Assembly: GCA_903825445.1 (NCBI GenBank)
Contig: CAIKAS010000275.1
Span: 1-39,537, forward strand
DNA from: an uncultured Acidobacteriia bacterium
GTDB lineage: Bacteria; Acidobacteriota; Terriglobia; Bryobacterales; Bryobacteraceae
Reading direction: 5' to 3'
DNA length: 39,537 nucleotides
Shown: piece by piece, positions 16,836 through 24,973 of the stretch
Position numbering within the stretch: the first letter of the stretch is position 1
How the letters are laid out: each line of letters begins with the position of its first letter
Made by a program: the position numbers and the translations under genes
Notes under the pieces: model-generated
The model's database searches: none
What the model was told of the DNA's origin: nothing
Seen by the model: only the letters and a program-made list of their open reading frames with translations

Positions 16836-18274
16836 CGGCAGCACTTAACACACCCGCGTCGGAGACCCGGCCAGAATCTCTGACGCCGGCCGCGGTGTCC
16901 GCGCACGCTGTCACGCGCAAACGCATCCCTGTGGCATTCGGTTCGCGTCTGATCATCGCGCTGTTACTGGGAGCTTTTTGGACCATCCCCGCTTGGTTCG
17001 CGCCCACCCCACAGCAGCCCCGCTACGTCCTGTTGATGTTTCTCTGGGACGCCGCCGTTCTCGTTGCCTGGTTCGTGGATCTGCGCCGTCTGCCAAAACC
17101 GGAACAACTTCAGGTTCGCAGAATCTGGACCGCCCCGCTCACACTGGCCCACGCCAATTCCGCCAGAATCGAAATCGACAACGGCGGCCCGATCTTACTC
17201 CGCGTGTCCGTAGTTGACGAACTGCGCGACAATCTCCGCCATGAACCACCCGCCCTCGCACTGGATATTCTTCCCGGCGAGGCCGACAGCGCGCAATATG
17301 CCGTCATGCCCAAACAGCGCGGCGACAACCCGGTGGGCCGGGCGTTCCTGCGCTATCAATCGTCCCTCGGCCTCGCCGAGCGCTGGGCCGTGGCCGATCT
17401 CTCGCAGACCGTTCGCGTGCTCCCCGATCTCGCCCTCGCGCAAAGCCACGCGCTCTACCTGATCCGCAGCCGTCAGGTGGAAATGGAAAAGCGCCGCCGT
17501 CGACAGCGTGGCCAGGGTCGTGATTTCGAAAGTCTTCGCGAATACCGTCAAGGCGACGAACTCCGCGATATCTGCTGGACCGCCACCGCCCGGCGCAACT
17601 ACCTAACGACCCGTGTCTATCAGGTCGAACGCAGCCAGGCCGTCTGGATCGTCATGGACACAGGGCGTCTCCTGCGCACTGAAGTGTACGACCCCGCCTG
17701 CCCCATCGTGCGCCAGAAGCTCGACTACGCCGTCGATGCCGCTCTGTCTCTCTCCCAGGTCGCATCGCAATCGGGCGACCGCGTTGGCTTGCTGGCTTAC
17801 GGACGTAAAGTGCAACAGGCCGTCGCCGGCGGACGCGGAGCGCTGCACCTTCGTGCCATGCTCGACGCCCTCGCCCAGGTGCGCGGCGAGAGTGCAGAAG
17901 CCAATCACTCGCTGGCGGTGCGAACGCTGCTGCAGCGCCAGAGCCGCCGCAGCTTGATCGTCTGGGTCACGGACTTTGCCGAAACCGCCATCACGCCGGA
18001 GCTCATTGACTACGCCATACATCTGACATCGCGACACGTCGTGGTCTTCGCCGCCATCGCGCAGCCCGACCTCGCAGAACTGGCCCGCACCATCCCAAAA
18101 AATGCGGACGAAATGTTTCGCCACGCCGCCGCGCTCGAAGTCTCCCAGCGCCGCCAGCGCCTCTTCCGTCAGTTGCGCGAACGAGGAGTGCTAGTCATCG
18201 ACATCGCCGCCGCCGGACTCGCCGCCGCGCTTGTTACACAGTATCTGGAAGTCAAAGATCGAAACCTGATTTAA
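16832..18274 (+). CDS. DUF58-domain (von Willebrand A-like) protein
   Basis: The 480-residue protein has two N-terminal membrane helices (about 35-75: LIIALLLGAFWTIPAWF and YVLLMFLWDAAVLVAWFVDL), then a beta-rich segment and the DUF58 domain. The family core is FESLREYRQGDELRDICWTA and a MIDAS-like strand AVWIVMDTGRLL. The vWA serine motif D-x-S-x-S is degenerate here, as DTGR. It begins inside the end of the MoxR gene. MoxR and DUF58 proteins are widely paired and are thought to form an ATPase and metal-binding adaptor pair; the client is unknown. Confidence 0.9.
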   Translation: MTAALNTPASETRPESLTPAAVSAHAVTRKRIPVAFGSRLIIALLLGAFWTIPAWFAPTPQQPRYVLLMFLWDAAVLVAWFVDLRRLPKPEQLQVRRIWTAPLTLAHANSARIEIDNGGPILLRVSVVDELRDNLRHEPPALALDILPGEADSAQYAVMPKQRGDNPVGRAFLRYQSSLGLAERWAVADLSQTVRVLPDLALAQSHALYLIRSRQVEMEKRRRRQRGQGRDFESLREYRQGDELRDICWTATARRNYLTTRVYQVERSQAVWIVMDTGRLLRTEVYDPACPIVRQKLDYAVDAALSLSQVASQSGDRVGLLAYGRKVQQAVAGGRGALHLRAMLDALAQVRGESAEANHSLAVRTLLQRQSRRSLIVWVTDFAETAITPELIDYAIHLTSRHVVVFAAIAQPDLAELARTIPKNADEMFRHAAALEVSQRRQRLFRQLRERGVLVIDIAAAGLAAALVTQYLEVKDRNLI

Positions 18275-18344
18275 ACAGGGCGCTGTACCTCAAGGCCCCT
18301 CGATGCGCGCGACACCTGACCGGACAGCGTGTGACACTCCGTTT

Positions 18345-18668
18345 CTATGCAACTCGCAATTCCGCGGAACCGCGCCTGCCTGGCTTCACCACAATCTCGA
18401 CATCGTGCCCCAGGGCGACGAGGAACCGCATCAGGCGCTCTACCGAATACCCCCGGAACTGACCACCCAGCATCGCTGAAACTTTGGGCTGGTCGATACC
18501 CATGAGTTGGGCCGCCGCTGTTTGCGTTAAACGCCGTCGACGGATCGTCCGGTCGATCTTCACTACCAATCCCGCTTTGATCAGATGTTCGCCGGGGTCG
18601 GCCAGGCCAAGATCGGCGAATACATTGCCTGAACCGGGCTCCATTTCAAGTGTTTTTCTTTTCGCCAT
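18345..18668 (-). CDS. HigA-type antitoxin, XRE-family HTH
   Basis: The 107-residue protein carries a helix-turn-helix at about residues 48-75 (LTQTAAAQLMGIDQPKVSAM), of the type seen in antitoxins paired with Gp49/HigB toxins. It should bind and neutralise the toxin and repress the operon. Its start overlaps the toxin 3' end by 23 bases, with toxin first and antitoxin second as in HigBA. The ATG at 18668 has AGGTGAGGA directly before it. Confidence 0.88.
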   Translation of the reverse strand: MAKRKTLEMEPGSGNVFADLGLADPGEHLIKAGLVVKIDRTIRRRRLTQTAAAQLMGIDQPKVSAMLGGQFRGYSVERLMRFLVALGHDVEIVVKPGRRGSAELRVA

Positions 18669-19002
18669 TCCTCACCTCGCTGCGCAACTGTTTGAGCCGT
18701 TGCCGAACCAGTTCTATCTCGGATTTCGGCGTCGCGATCCCAGCCTTCGACTTTTTCTTAAAAGCATGGACTACGTAGATCGCGTCGCCAATCGAAACGG
18801 TATATATCGTACGCCAGGTTCCGCCTTCATCGTTGGCGGAGATTTCCATCACTCCGCTACCCAAGCCGTGCAGTGGCTTGGCCTTTGGGCTCGTTTCACC
18901 CAATTGTGCCGCGTACAATGCGTAACCAAAGTCGTCCTGCACGCCCGCCGGGAACGACTTAATATTGCGGCGGGAATCGGCCAGCCAAACGAGTCTCTTC
19001 AT
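18646..19002 (-). CDS. HigB/RelE-type toxin (phage Gp49-like family)
   Basis: The 118-residue protein fits the phage-derived Gp49-like (DUF891) toxins, ribosome-dependent mRNA interferases of the RelE fold. Diagnostic stretches are FPAGVQDDFGYALYAAQLGE, KPLHGLGSGVMEI, WRTIYTVSIGDAIYVVHAF and KKKSKAGIATPKSEI. Basic residues near the C-terminus fit an RNA-contacting surface. It precedes and overlaps its antitoxin. The pair sits between the DUF58 and SpoIIM genes, on the strand opposite the MoxR run, so it looks like a later insertion into that cluster. Confidence 0.88.
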   Translation of the reverse strand: MKRLVWLADSRRNIKSFPAGVQDDFGYALYAAQLGETSPKAKPLHGLGSGVMEISANDEGGTWRTIYTVSIGDAIYVVHAFKKKSKAGIATPKSEIELVRQRLKQLRSEVRNGEKKNT

Positions 19003-19016
19003 CCGACAACAGGAAC

Positions 19017-19034
19017 TATGCCGATATTAGCATA
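19017..19034 (-). promoter_or_regulatory. Candidate operator/-10 region of the higBA-like pair
   Basis: TATGC and GCATA form an imperfect palindrome 15 to 32 bases upstream of the toxin ATG and contain a TATGCT -10-like hexamer on the minus strand. HigA antitoxins normally repress from such palindromes. The arms are only 5 bp, so this is tentative. Confidence 0.35.
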
Positions 19035-19082
19035 ACGGCGGCCTGCCTGCTCCCCCGTAAGTACCGCATTAGAAATTAGAAA

Positions 19083-20057
19083 CTATCGCGCAGTCGCGTC
19101 TCCCGCTCGCGCCACAGGTTTCCCCGCCCCGAACAACCAAGCCAATAGCGCCGAAAGCAACACCGCCCCCAGCGCATACTTCATCCCGGCCGGCACACTC
19201 GTCGGCGAAAAGAAAGCCTCAATACTCCCGGCAAACAGCAACAACGGTATCGACCCCAGCACGAGCTTCGAAGCCCTCCCGCCCGCCTGCGTCAACGCCT
19301 CACGTCGCGGCAACAATCCAGGAAATAAAAGCGCCCGCGCAATTTCCAGCCCCGCGCCGCCTGCAATAAAAATAGCCGGCAATTCCAGAACACCATGCCC
19401 CACCACGAAACTCCACAGCAAATTCGCCATCCCCGCGTGCCACGTCGCCGCTCCCACCACGCCCAGCAACAACCCGTTCAGCAACATCATCCAGATCGTC
19501 CCGATCACCGTGATCCCGAGCGCATAACACGCAAACGCCACCGACAGATTATTCGTCGTGATGGCCGACGCCGCTAATGGTTGCACCGTCAGCACCGAAT
19601 GCGTCCACATTTCCTTACGCGCGATCGTCTCCATCATCTGCGGCCCCAGCATTCTGTGCGCAAATGCCGGATCGTGTATCGTCACCGCCCAGCCGCCAAT
19701 CATGGCGAGCGCAAAGATCGCCACCGCCACCATCGTCTGCGGCAGGTTTTCGCGAAACACGCGCGGATAAGTTTCGCCGTAGAACGCCACAATCCCGCTG
19801 GCCTTCTTGCCCCGCCCCGCGTAGAGAATATTGTGGCCCCGCGCAAGCAACTGATTCAGGTAAACTGCAAGGTGCCGCCCGCCCGATTCGTCTTCGTTCA
19901 CGGTGGCAAGATCGGAGGCAATCTGACGGTATAAGAGGCCAAGCTCCTGGAGTTCCGCGTGATTCAGCGCGCTGACATGGCGCGCGCCGCGCTCCACCAG
20001 TTGTTCCAGCCGCGTCCAGTGCGGCTTCCGCTTCTCAATCCATTGGATGGAAACCAT
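19083..20057 (-). CDS. SpoIIM/DUF95-family integral membrane protein
   Basis: The 324-residue protein has a cytoplasmic N-terminal helical region (about 1-100, WIEKRKPHWTRLEQLVERGA, typical of this family) and five or six membrane helices (MVAVAIFALAMIGGWAV; FACYALGITVIGTIWMMLLN; LLWSFVVGHGVLELPAIFIA; and others). The motif GHGVLELPAIFIAGGAGLEI is diagnostic. Despite the name, such proteins are widespread in non-sporulating bacteria and sit beside RDD, DUF4129 and MoxR genes, as here. Start choice: the ATG at 20057 overlaps the divergent RDD gene. Confidence 0.87.
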   Translation of the reverse strand: MVSIQWIEKRKPHWTRLEQLVERGARHVSALNHAELQELGLLYRQIASDLATVNEDESGGRHLAVYLNQLLARGHNILYAGRGKKASGIVAFYGETYPRVFRENLPQTMVAVAIFALAMIGGWAVTIHDPAFAHRMLGPQMMETIARKEMWTHSVLTVQPLAASAITTNNLSVAFACYALGITVIGTIWMMLLNGLLLGVVGAATWHAGMANLLWSFVVGHGVLELPAIFIAGGAGLEIARALLFPGLLPRREALTQAGGRASKLVLGSIPLLLFAGSIEAFFSPTSVPAGMKYALGAVLLSALLAWLFGAGKPVARAGDATAR

Positions 20058-20862
20058 GTTCCCTCAGCATCCCGAAGTTTCCGGAGGCGCCGTGCCTTCG
20101 CCGTCGCTCTTCGATAAGCATACTATCGATACGCCCGAGCAACTGCGCCTCGATTTTGTCATCGCGGGAATCGGCAGCCGTTTTCTCGCCATCGCGATCG
20201 ATACCCTCATACAGACGGGCATTTTTATCGCATCGTTCATCGTACTCGGGCTCGGGGGTCTCGCCTTCGCATCGGGAGGCGCCGGCAATGGAATTTGGGT
20301 CGGTGCCATCTTCGTCTTTACGGCCTTCCTGATTCTTTACGGCTATTTCGCCATCTTCGAAATCCTCTGGAATGGCCAGACCCCCGGCAAGCGCACTATG
20401 GGAATTCGCGTCATCAAGGAATCCGGCCGCCCTCTGACTGCCGGTGAGACCATTGGCCGTAATCTCATGCGCATCGTGGACCAGTTGCCTGGCTTCTACG
20501 CCATCGGCATTGCCGCGGCAGTTCTCAACTCCCGCAACATGCGCTTGGGCGACATGCTCACCGGAGCCATCGTGGTCCGCGAATCGTCGCTTGCTGCCCT
20601 TCGCCCAGCCTGGCAAACCGCAACAACCAGCCCTCAGGAACCGCTGCTTGGCGCCTGCGGGCTCTCCGCCGAAGATCTCGCTCTGATCGATTCCTTTCTG
20701 AACCGCCGCTCCGAACTTAGTGTCGACGTTCGCGTCCGAATGGCCAGACAGATCCTGGCGAAACTACAAGCGAAGCTTCCCATCGGCGAAGTGCCTGAAG
20801 TGCTGACCGAGTCCACTCTGGAATCCCTGGCCCGCGAACGCCGCTCAGTCGGCACCAACTGA
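20047..20862 (+). CDS. RDD-family membrane protein
   Basis: The 271-residue protein has the RDD domain at about residues 35-175. The name motif is degenerate as SRFLAIAIDTLIQTGIFIAS, with a later WNGQTPGKRTMGIRV that is the clearest family mark. The membrane segments are at about 50-75, 85-110 and near 145-165. A cytoplasmic tail of about 95 residues follows. Start: ATG at 20047 or the second ATG at 20056. It is divergent from, and overlaps, the SpoIIM gene; the two families commonly occur together and are thought to be transport- or envelope-related, but this is unproven. Confidence 0.85.
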   Translation: METMFPQHPEVSGGAVPSPSLFDKHTIDTPEQLRLDFVIAGIGSRFLAIAIDTLIQTGIFIASFIVLGLGGLAFASGGAGNGIWVGAIFVFTAFLILYGYFAIFEILWNGQTPGKRTMGIRVIKESGRPLTAGETIGRNLMRIVDQLPGFYAIGIAAAVLNSRNMRLGDMLTGAIVVRESSLAALRPAWQTATTSPQEPLLGACGLSAEDLALIDSFLNRRSELSVDVRVRMARQILAKLQAKLPIGEVPEVLTESTLESLARERRSVGTN

Positions 20863-20967
20863 GATCTAAAGCCATACAAATCATTGCAATTTCCCTAAGC
20901 CCTTGAAATCAGGCACCCTACCAACCATCAGATGCCTTCGCAGACCAGACACAGCTTCATGACACTC

Positions 20968-20996
20968 TTGTGAACCACCCACATATCAGCTAACAT
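20968..20996 (+). promoter_or_regulatory. Candidate promoter of the Tat-exported isomerase
   Basis: TTGTGA (20968-20973), 17 bases and TAACAT (20991-20996) lie in the 188-base gap before the gene at 21051, each with four matches to consensus. The rest of this gap shows no other feature. The gene has GGGAGTACTC just before its ATG. Confidence 0.35.
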
Positions 20997-21050
20997 CTTC
21001 TACTTGGCTCGCCTCGCAGATCGGGCCACCTGACGCAAAGGGAGTACTCG

Positions 21051-22148
21051 ATGGAATTTAACAGACGCGATTTCGGAAAACTGGCCCTTGCCGCCGCTGC
21101 CGCCCCTTCGGGGACGCTGCTGGCCGCCAAGCCCAACTCAAATTTCGGTGGCGTGCAAATCGGCACCATTACTTATAGCTACCGCGGCGAACCCGGCGTC
21201 AACGACGCTACCCAACTCCTCAAAATGGTCGTCGACAGCGGAATCAGCGCCATCGAATTGATGCCGCCCGACGTCGAAGCCTACATGGGTGCCCCCCAGC
21301 AGCCGGCTGGCGGACGTGGCGGTCCGGGTGGTCCCGGCGGTCCTGGTGGACGCGGCGGCTCCGGTGGCTTTGGTGGCTTCGGCCCGGGCGGTCCCGGTGG
21401 TCCCGGTGGCGGTGCCCGTGGCGGCAGCGGACGTGGTCCCGGAGGCGGTGGATTCGGCGGTGGCCGTGCCTTAACCCCGGAACAGATCGCATTCAACGAA
21501 TCGCTCAAAAAGTGGCGTCTCTCGGCCTCTATGGACAAGGCCAGGGAATTCCGCAAGATGTACAACGACGCCGGCGTCAGCATCTATTGCCACAAGCTGA
21601 CACCCGCGCAAAACGCAACGGACGACGAGTTCGATTACTTCTACACCCTCGCCAAGACCCTCGGTGCCACTTCTGTGACCACGGAACTCGCAGCGGCTTC
21701 CGATTACACGAAGAAGCTCGGCGATTTCGCGTTGAAGCATGGTTTGGTCACCGCGTACCACGCCCACGAACAAGCCACCGTTACGGCCTGGGACGATGTG
21801 CTCGCACAGTCCAAGGGCAACGCCGTCAATATCGATTGCGGCCACTACTATGCCGGCACGGGCCTCAGCCCGGTTCCCGCGCTCGAAAAGCTGCATGACC
21901 GTATCGCCAGTGCGCACCTGAAGGACAGAACGCCGACGACAAAAGGTCCGGATGGCCGGACTGTCACGGGCGCCAATCTGCCATGGGGCCAGGGTTCGAC
22001 ACCTCTTCAGGACATCCTGCTCACCGCCAAGAAGAACAAGTGGAAATTCCCGTTTGCTGTCGAACTGGAATATCAGGTTCCGGCCGATTCCAACGCGGTC
22101 ATCGAAGTCAAAAAGTGCGTTGAGTATTGCCGCAAGATCCTCGCATAG
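21051..22148 (+). CDS. Tat-exported sugar isomerase-like TIM barrel with Gly-rich insert
   Basis: The N-terminus has a twin-arginine signal (NRRDFGKLALAAAAAPSGTL, residues 4-23). The PF01261 barrel keeps the four metal ligands: Glu in VTTELAA, Asp and His in NIDCGHYYAG, His in SAHLKDR and Glu in VELEYQ. Residues 86-139 are a Gly-rich insert (repeats of GGPGG, then ARGGSGRGPGGGG) placed after the IELMPPDVE strand. The Tat signal implies folding in the cytoplasm, often with a metal, before export. The protein is paralogous to 23684-24844, sharing the signal, the barrel and the ending CVEYC. A strong terminator follows. Substrate unknown. Confidence 0.87.
   Translation: MEFNRRDFGKLALAAAAAPSGTLLAAKPNSNFGGVQIGTITYSYRGEPGVNDATQLLKMVVDSGISAIELMPPDVEAYMGAPQQPAGGRGGPGGPGGPGGRGGSGGFGGFGPGGPGGPGGGARGGSGRGPGGGGFGGGRALTPEQIAFNESLKKWRLSASMDKAREFRKMYNDAGVSIYCHKLTPAQNATDDEFDYFYTLAKTLGATSVTTELAAASDYTKKLGDFALKHGLVTAYHAHEQATVTAWDDVLAQSKGNAVNIDCGHYYAGTGLSPVPALEKLHDRIASAHLKDRTPTTKGPDGRTVTGANLPWGQGSTPLQDILLTAKKNKWKFPFAVELEYQVPADSNAVIEVKKCVEYCRKILA
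21306..21467 (+). repeat. Gly-rich coding repeat (first isomerase)
   Basis: A run of GGT/GGC-Pro and GGC-Arg codons encodes residues 86-139. The 14-base stretch 21423-21436 is identical to 28983-28996 in the DUF1080 gene, within matching peptide RGGSGRG. The tract looks prone to slippage. Confidence 0.8.
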
Positions 22149-22168
22149 TTCGTCGCAGCATATAAACG

Positions 22169-22206
22169 AAAAGGCCCTCCCGGTATCTGCCGGGAGGGCC
22201 TTTTTA
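22169..22206 (+). terminator. Rho-independent terminator
   Basis: AAGGCCCTCCCGG (22171-22183) pairs perfectly with CCGGGAGGGCCTT (22190-22202), with a 6-base loop and a T-run. It ends the isomerase transcript. A preceding A-run (AACGAAAA) lets it also work for the minus-strand gene coming from the right. Confidence 0.9.
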
Positions 22207-22234
22207 TTGCTCTGACGAACGTCGGCGCTTCCGG

Positions 22235-22831
22235 CTAGTCTTCGTCCAAGCGCGCACGCTTTCCCAAATAGCCTCCGTGATGCCGTAGACCAAAATCGTT
22301 CTTCGTGAAACCCTTCAGCTCCATCAGCGTGAGCGCGATCGCGTCGCTGATCCCCATCATTACCAGAATGCTGGCCGAAGGCGTCAGCCCCAGCGAACAT
22401 GGCTCGGTAACCGTCCCCATGTCCACCACAATGTCGCTCAGTGCCCGCAGTTCCGAATCCGCGTGCGACGTCACGCCGATCACCGTTCCTAACCCGATGT
22501 GGCGACCGATCCGCAGCATTTCCAGAACCTCGCGCGTCTTGCCACTGGTCGAAAATGCCACAATGCAATCGTCCCGCTCAATCACGCCCAGATCGCCGTG
22601 CGCCGCCTCGCCCGGATGCAGATACGCTGCCGGTGTGCCGGTCGAACACAACGTCGACGCGAACTTGCGCGCCACATGACCGGCCTTGCCCATGCCAGTT
22701 GTGAGTACCTTGCCTTTCGAATCCCGCAGCGCCAGCACCGCGCGTTCGAAATCCTGAGTCACTTCAATGGCAGCGATCGCCGCCGCCTCTGCCGCAAGAA
22801 TCTCCAAAATCCGCTTCCGAATGTTCACCAC
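22235..22831 (-). CDS. SIS-domain sugar-phosphate isomerase (KpsF/GutQ-like, no CBS domains)
   Basis: The 198-residue protein is the SIS domain of the arabinose-5-phosphate isomerase family, which makes Kdo precursor in lipopolysaccharide synthesis. Motifs are KVLTTGMGKAGHVARKFAST, the phosphate loop AFSTSGKTREVLEML, and SLGLTPSASILVMMGISDAI. It stops after GLRHHGGYLGKR, exactly where the two CBS domains of KdsD (usual length about 325 residues) would begin. The CBS-less form may have a related sugar or be unregulated. It is the last gene in the minus-strand run. I leave the symbol empty because the substrate is not certain. Confidence 0.85.
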   Translation of the reverse strand: MVNIRKRILEILAAEAAAIAAIEVTQDFERAVLALRDSKGKVLTTGMGKAGHVARKFASTLCSTGTPAAYLHPGEAAHGDLGVIERDDCIVAFSTSGKTREVLEMLRIGRHIGLGTVIGVTSHADSELRALSDIVVDMGTVTEPCSLGLTPSASILVMMGISDAIALTLMELKGFTKNDFGLRHHGGYLGKRARLDED

Positions 22832-22871
22832 GTTCCTATACTACGAGGCTGTTCAGATGTACCGATCCGGC

Positions 22872-23612
22872 TCAGTTGGCCTGGGGTTTCTCGGCCTTGT
22901 CAATCACCAGCACTTCTACCGGACCACGCGTCGCTTCAAGTTTCAAACCGAGCTGTTCCTGTAGCGCGGTGAAGATCGTCGGCAGCGATTCTGCGGAATC
23001 TCCTGGCGCACCAGGGTCAACCGGCGCAAATTTCAGGCTCACTTCATAGTGCCCCTTCAACTCCGTGGCGTCGACCACTTGTCGCCTCATATAGCTGCTC
23101 AACTGGCCAGCCAGTTCCGTCATAGAGACAGAGGCGTAACGGATCATGCGGGGACCCGCCGACATGTTGCCCCCCGGTGTTGCGACTTCCTTCAGTTTTG
23201 AGCCGCCCTTCACCACGGAGAGGCGGTATATCTGCAATGTTCGTGTCTCTCGATGGACCACCAGCCCAAAGCGTTCGGCAAGCAGAGCCTGCATCATCAC
23301 ATGTTGTTGCGAGTCCGAAGTACTAACCGGAAACCTGGCGTCGATATCCCAGCCTGCCGATGTCAGCCAGTTGGGACCTCCGATCAACTGGTCCTCGTTG
23401 ATTTGATAGGCACCCAGGACAAGGCTCAACAACGTCAGATTCGTGGCCTCATAGCGACCCGGACTCGGACGTACCATCTGGCCGTGAAACGACGGATCGC
23501 CGGGCTTTACCGACGCCACCTCAAACTGCACCTTAGCCGTCGGTTGCGCCTGTGCGTTTGAAAGCAGAGCGAGCGATGCCATCAGCACTGCAATAGAGCA
23601 TGCCTGTTTCAT
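22872..23612 (-). CDS. TIGR03435 family protein (Solibacter-expanded)
   Basis: The core matches TIGR03435, a large family of unknown function found mainly in Acidobacteria of the Solibacter lineage. Hallmarks are FEVASVKPGDPSFHG, YEATNLTLLSLVLGAY, LIGGPNWLTSAGWDIDARFP, LLAERFGLVVHRETRTLQIY and, near the end, SLPTIFTALQEQLGLKLEAT. The start at 23612 (MKQACSIAVLMASLALLSNA) gives a signal peptide and 246 residues; the frame is open to 23717 but those extra residues look non-coding. It follows the second isomerase with a 71-base gap holding a long stem-loop. Function unknown. Confidence 0.9.
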   Translation of the reverse strand: MKQACSIAVLMASLALLSNAQAQPTAKVQFEVASVKPGDPSFHGQMVRPSPGRYEATNLTLLSLVLGAYQINEDQLIGGPNWLTSAGWDIDARFPVSTSDSQQHVMMQALLAERFGLVVHRETRTLQIYRLSVVKGGSKLKEVATPGGNMSAGPRMIRYASVSMTELAGQLSSYMRRQVVDATELKGHYEVSLKFAPVDPGAPGDSAESLPTIFTALQEQLGLKLEATRGPVEVLVIDKAEKPQAN

Positions 23613-23638
23613 GGGAACTGTTAACTTCTCTCGCGCCA

Positions 23639-23667
23639 GAAGCGCCGGAGAAATTCCCCGACGCTTC
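23639..23667 (-). other. 13-bp RNA stem-loop between isomerase and TIGR03435 gene
   Basis: On the minus strand GAAGCGTCGGGGA (23667-23655) pairs with TCTCCGGCGCTTC (23651-23639), with two G-T wobbles and a 3-base loop. No T-run follows, so it is not a standard terminator. It could stabilise the upstream message or set different expression of the two genes. Confidence 0.5.
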
Positions 23668-23683
23668 CGGCATGAAGAAAACC

Positions 23684-24844
23684 CTACGCGAGAGCCTTTT
23701 TGCAATACTCGACGCACTTCTTGACTTCGGTAACTGCGTCCGAGCCCGCGGGTATCTGATACTCCAGTTCAATCGTCGCCGGGAACTTCCACTTATTCTT
23801 CCGAATAGTCTGGAGAATCTCAACGATGGGAGTCTCCCCCTGGCCCCAGGGCAGATTCAGTTCGCAGTGCGCCGGAGACGTGCGATCCTTCAGGTGAAGG
23901 CTACACATCCGCCCCATGTTGGCGTACTTTTCAATCGCGGGAATCGGGCTCTTGCCGCTGCCCGCCATGTAGTGGCCGGCATCCAGATTCACGCCATTGC
24001 CCTTCGATTGCGCGATCAGATCGTCCCACGCTGTGATGGTCGCCTGCAGGTGCGCATGATACGCCGTCATCATGCCGTGCTTCACCGCGAAATCGCCGAG
24101 TTTCTGAGTATGTTCGTTCGCAGGACCCTGTTCCAGGCTGATCTGCGTCGCACCCATGGCCTTGGCGATGTTGAAGTAATAGTCGAATTCAGCATCGGAA
24201 GCGTTCGCGGCAGGCGAAAGCTTATGGCAATAAATATTCACGCCCGCATCGTTGTATAGTTTGCCGAACGCCTTGAATTTGTCCATCGGAACGGACAGAC
24301 GCCACGCCTTCAGCGCATCGGCCGCTGCCTGCTGTTCCGGGCTTTGTCCGCCACCGCGTCCTCCGCCACCGCCGCCACGGCCCGATCCGCCGCGTCCACC
24401 GCCGCCACGCGCCGCTCCGCCGCCACCGGGTGCTGCACCAGCCGTGTCACTGGTGACCGGGCAAACAGGCAGTGGCTGTCCGGCAACGTAGGTTGGTGTA
24501 GCGGCGCGTCCACCGCCACCACCGGCCCCGCCGCCAAATCCGCCGGATCCACCCCGTGCGCCACCGCCGCCGCCCCCGCCACGGGCAGCAGCCGCCGGCG
24601 AACCCGCATAGTTTTCCGCCGCCGAAGGCATCAGTTCGATATGGCTGATGCCGCTGTCCACAACCATCTTCAGAAGTGGCTCGGCCTGATTCGCCGCCGC
24701 CGATTCCGATCGGAAACTGTAAGTAATGGTGCCGATCACAACACCGTTAAACACTGAGTTAGGCTTGGCTGCGAATAACTCACCCAACGGGGCGGCGGCC
24801 GCAGCCAAAGCCAGTTTCGAAAATTCACGTCTCTTTAGATACAT
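23684..24844 (-). CDS. Tat-exported sugar isomerase-like TIM barrel with two Gly-rich inserts
   Basis: The start at 24844 is chosen because AAGGAG stands 7 bases before the ATG and the protein then begins with a twin-arginine signal (KRREFSKLALAAAAAPLGEL). The 386-residue product is paralogous to 21051-22148: same signal, same barrel start (GTITYSF), same ending CVEYC. Metal ligands are Glu in ISLEQGP, Asp and His in NLDAGHYMAG, His in SLHLKDR and Glu in IELEYQ. Two Gly-rich tracts lie at residues 88-115 and 139-166, the latter with ARGGGGRGGSGRGGGGGG, separated by a segment with PVCPV. They occupy the same loop as the single insert of the paralogue. It probably acts outside the cytoplasm; substrate unknown. 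Confidence 0.87.
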   Translation of the reverse strand: MYLKRREFSKLALAAAAAPLGELFAAKPNSVFNGVVIGTITYSFRSESAAANQAEPLLKMVVDSGISHIELMPSAAENYAGSPAAAARGGGGGGGARGGSGGFGGGAGGGGGRAATPTYVAGQPLPVCPVTSDTAGAAPGGGGAARGGGGRGGSGRGGGGGGRGGGQSPEQQAAADALKAWRLSVPMDKFKAFGKLYNDAGVNIYCHKLSPAANASDAEFDYYFNIAKAMGATQISLEQGPANEHTQKLGDFAVKHGMMTAYHAHLQATITAWDDLIAQSKGNGVNLDAGHYMAGSGKSPIPAIEKYANMGRMCSLHLKDRTSPAHCELNLPWGQGETPIVEILQTIRKNKWKFPATIELEYQIPAGSDAVTEVKKCVEYCKKALA

Positions 24845-24973
24845 GGAGTACTCCTTATATACATGGAACTCTCGTCCCTGCGTCAAACTGAAATCCCTCA
24901 GAGGCCACCGTTCACAGAACCTGCGCCCGACGGCCGCCCCGTCATGCATTCTATACGGTCTTACGGCGCCGCG

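Noticed and set aside
21300..21470. Regular GC-rich repeats that could suggest a CRISPR array or tandem-repeat locus
   Set aside because: The repeats are codon-periodic Gly/Pro/Arg codons inside an open frame, with no constant repeat and unique spacer pattern.
21471..22568. Minus-strand ORF of 365 codons covering the isomerase 3' end and the terminator
   Set aside because: It runs through a strong terminator and two real genes in other frames; composition is not protein-like.
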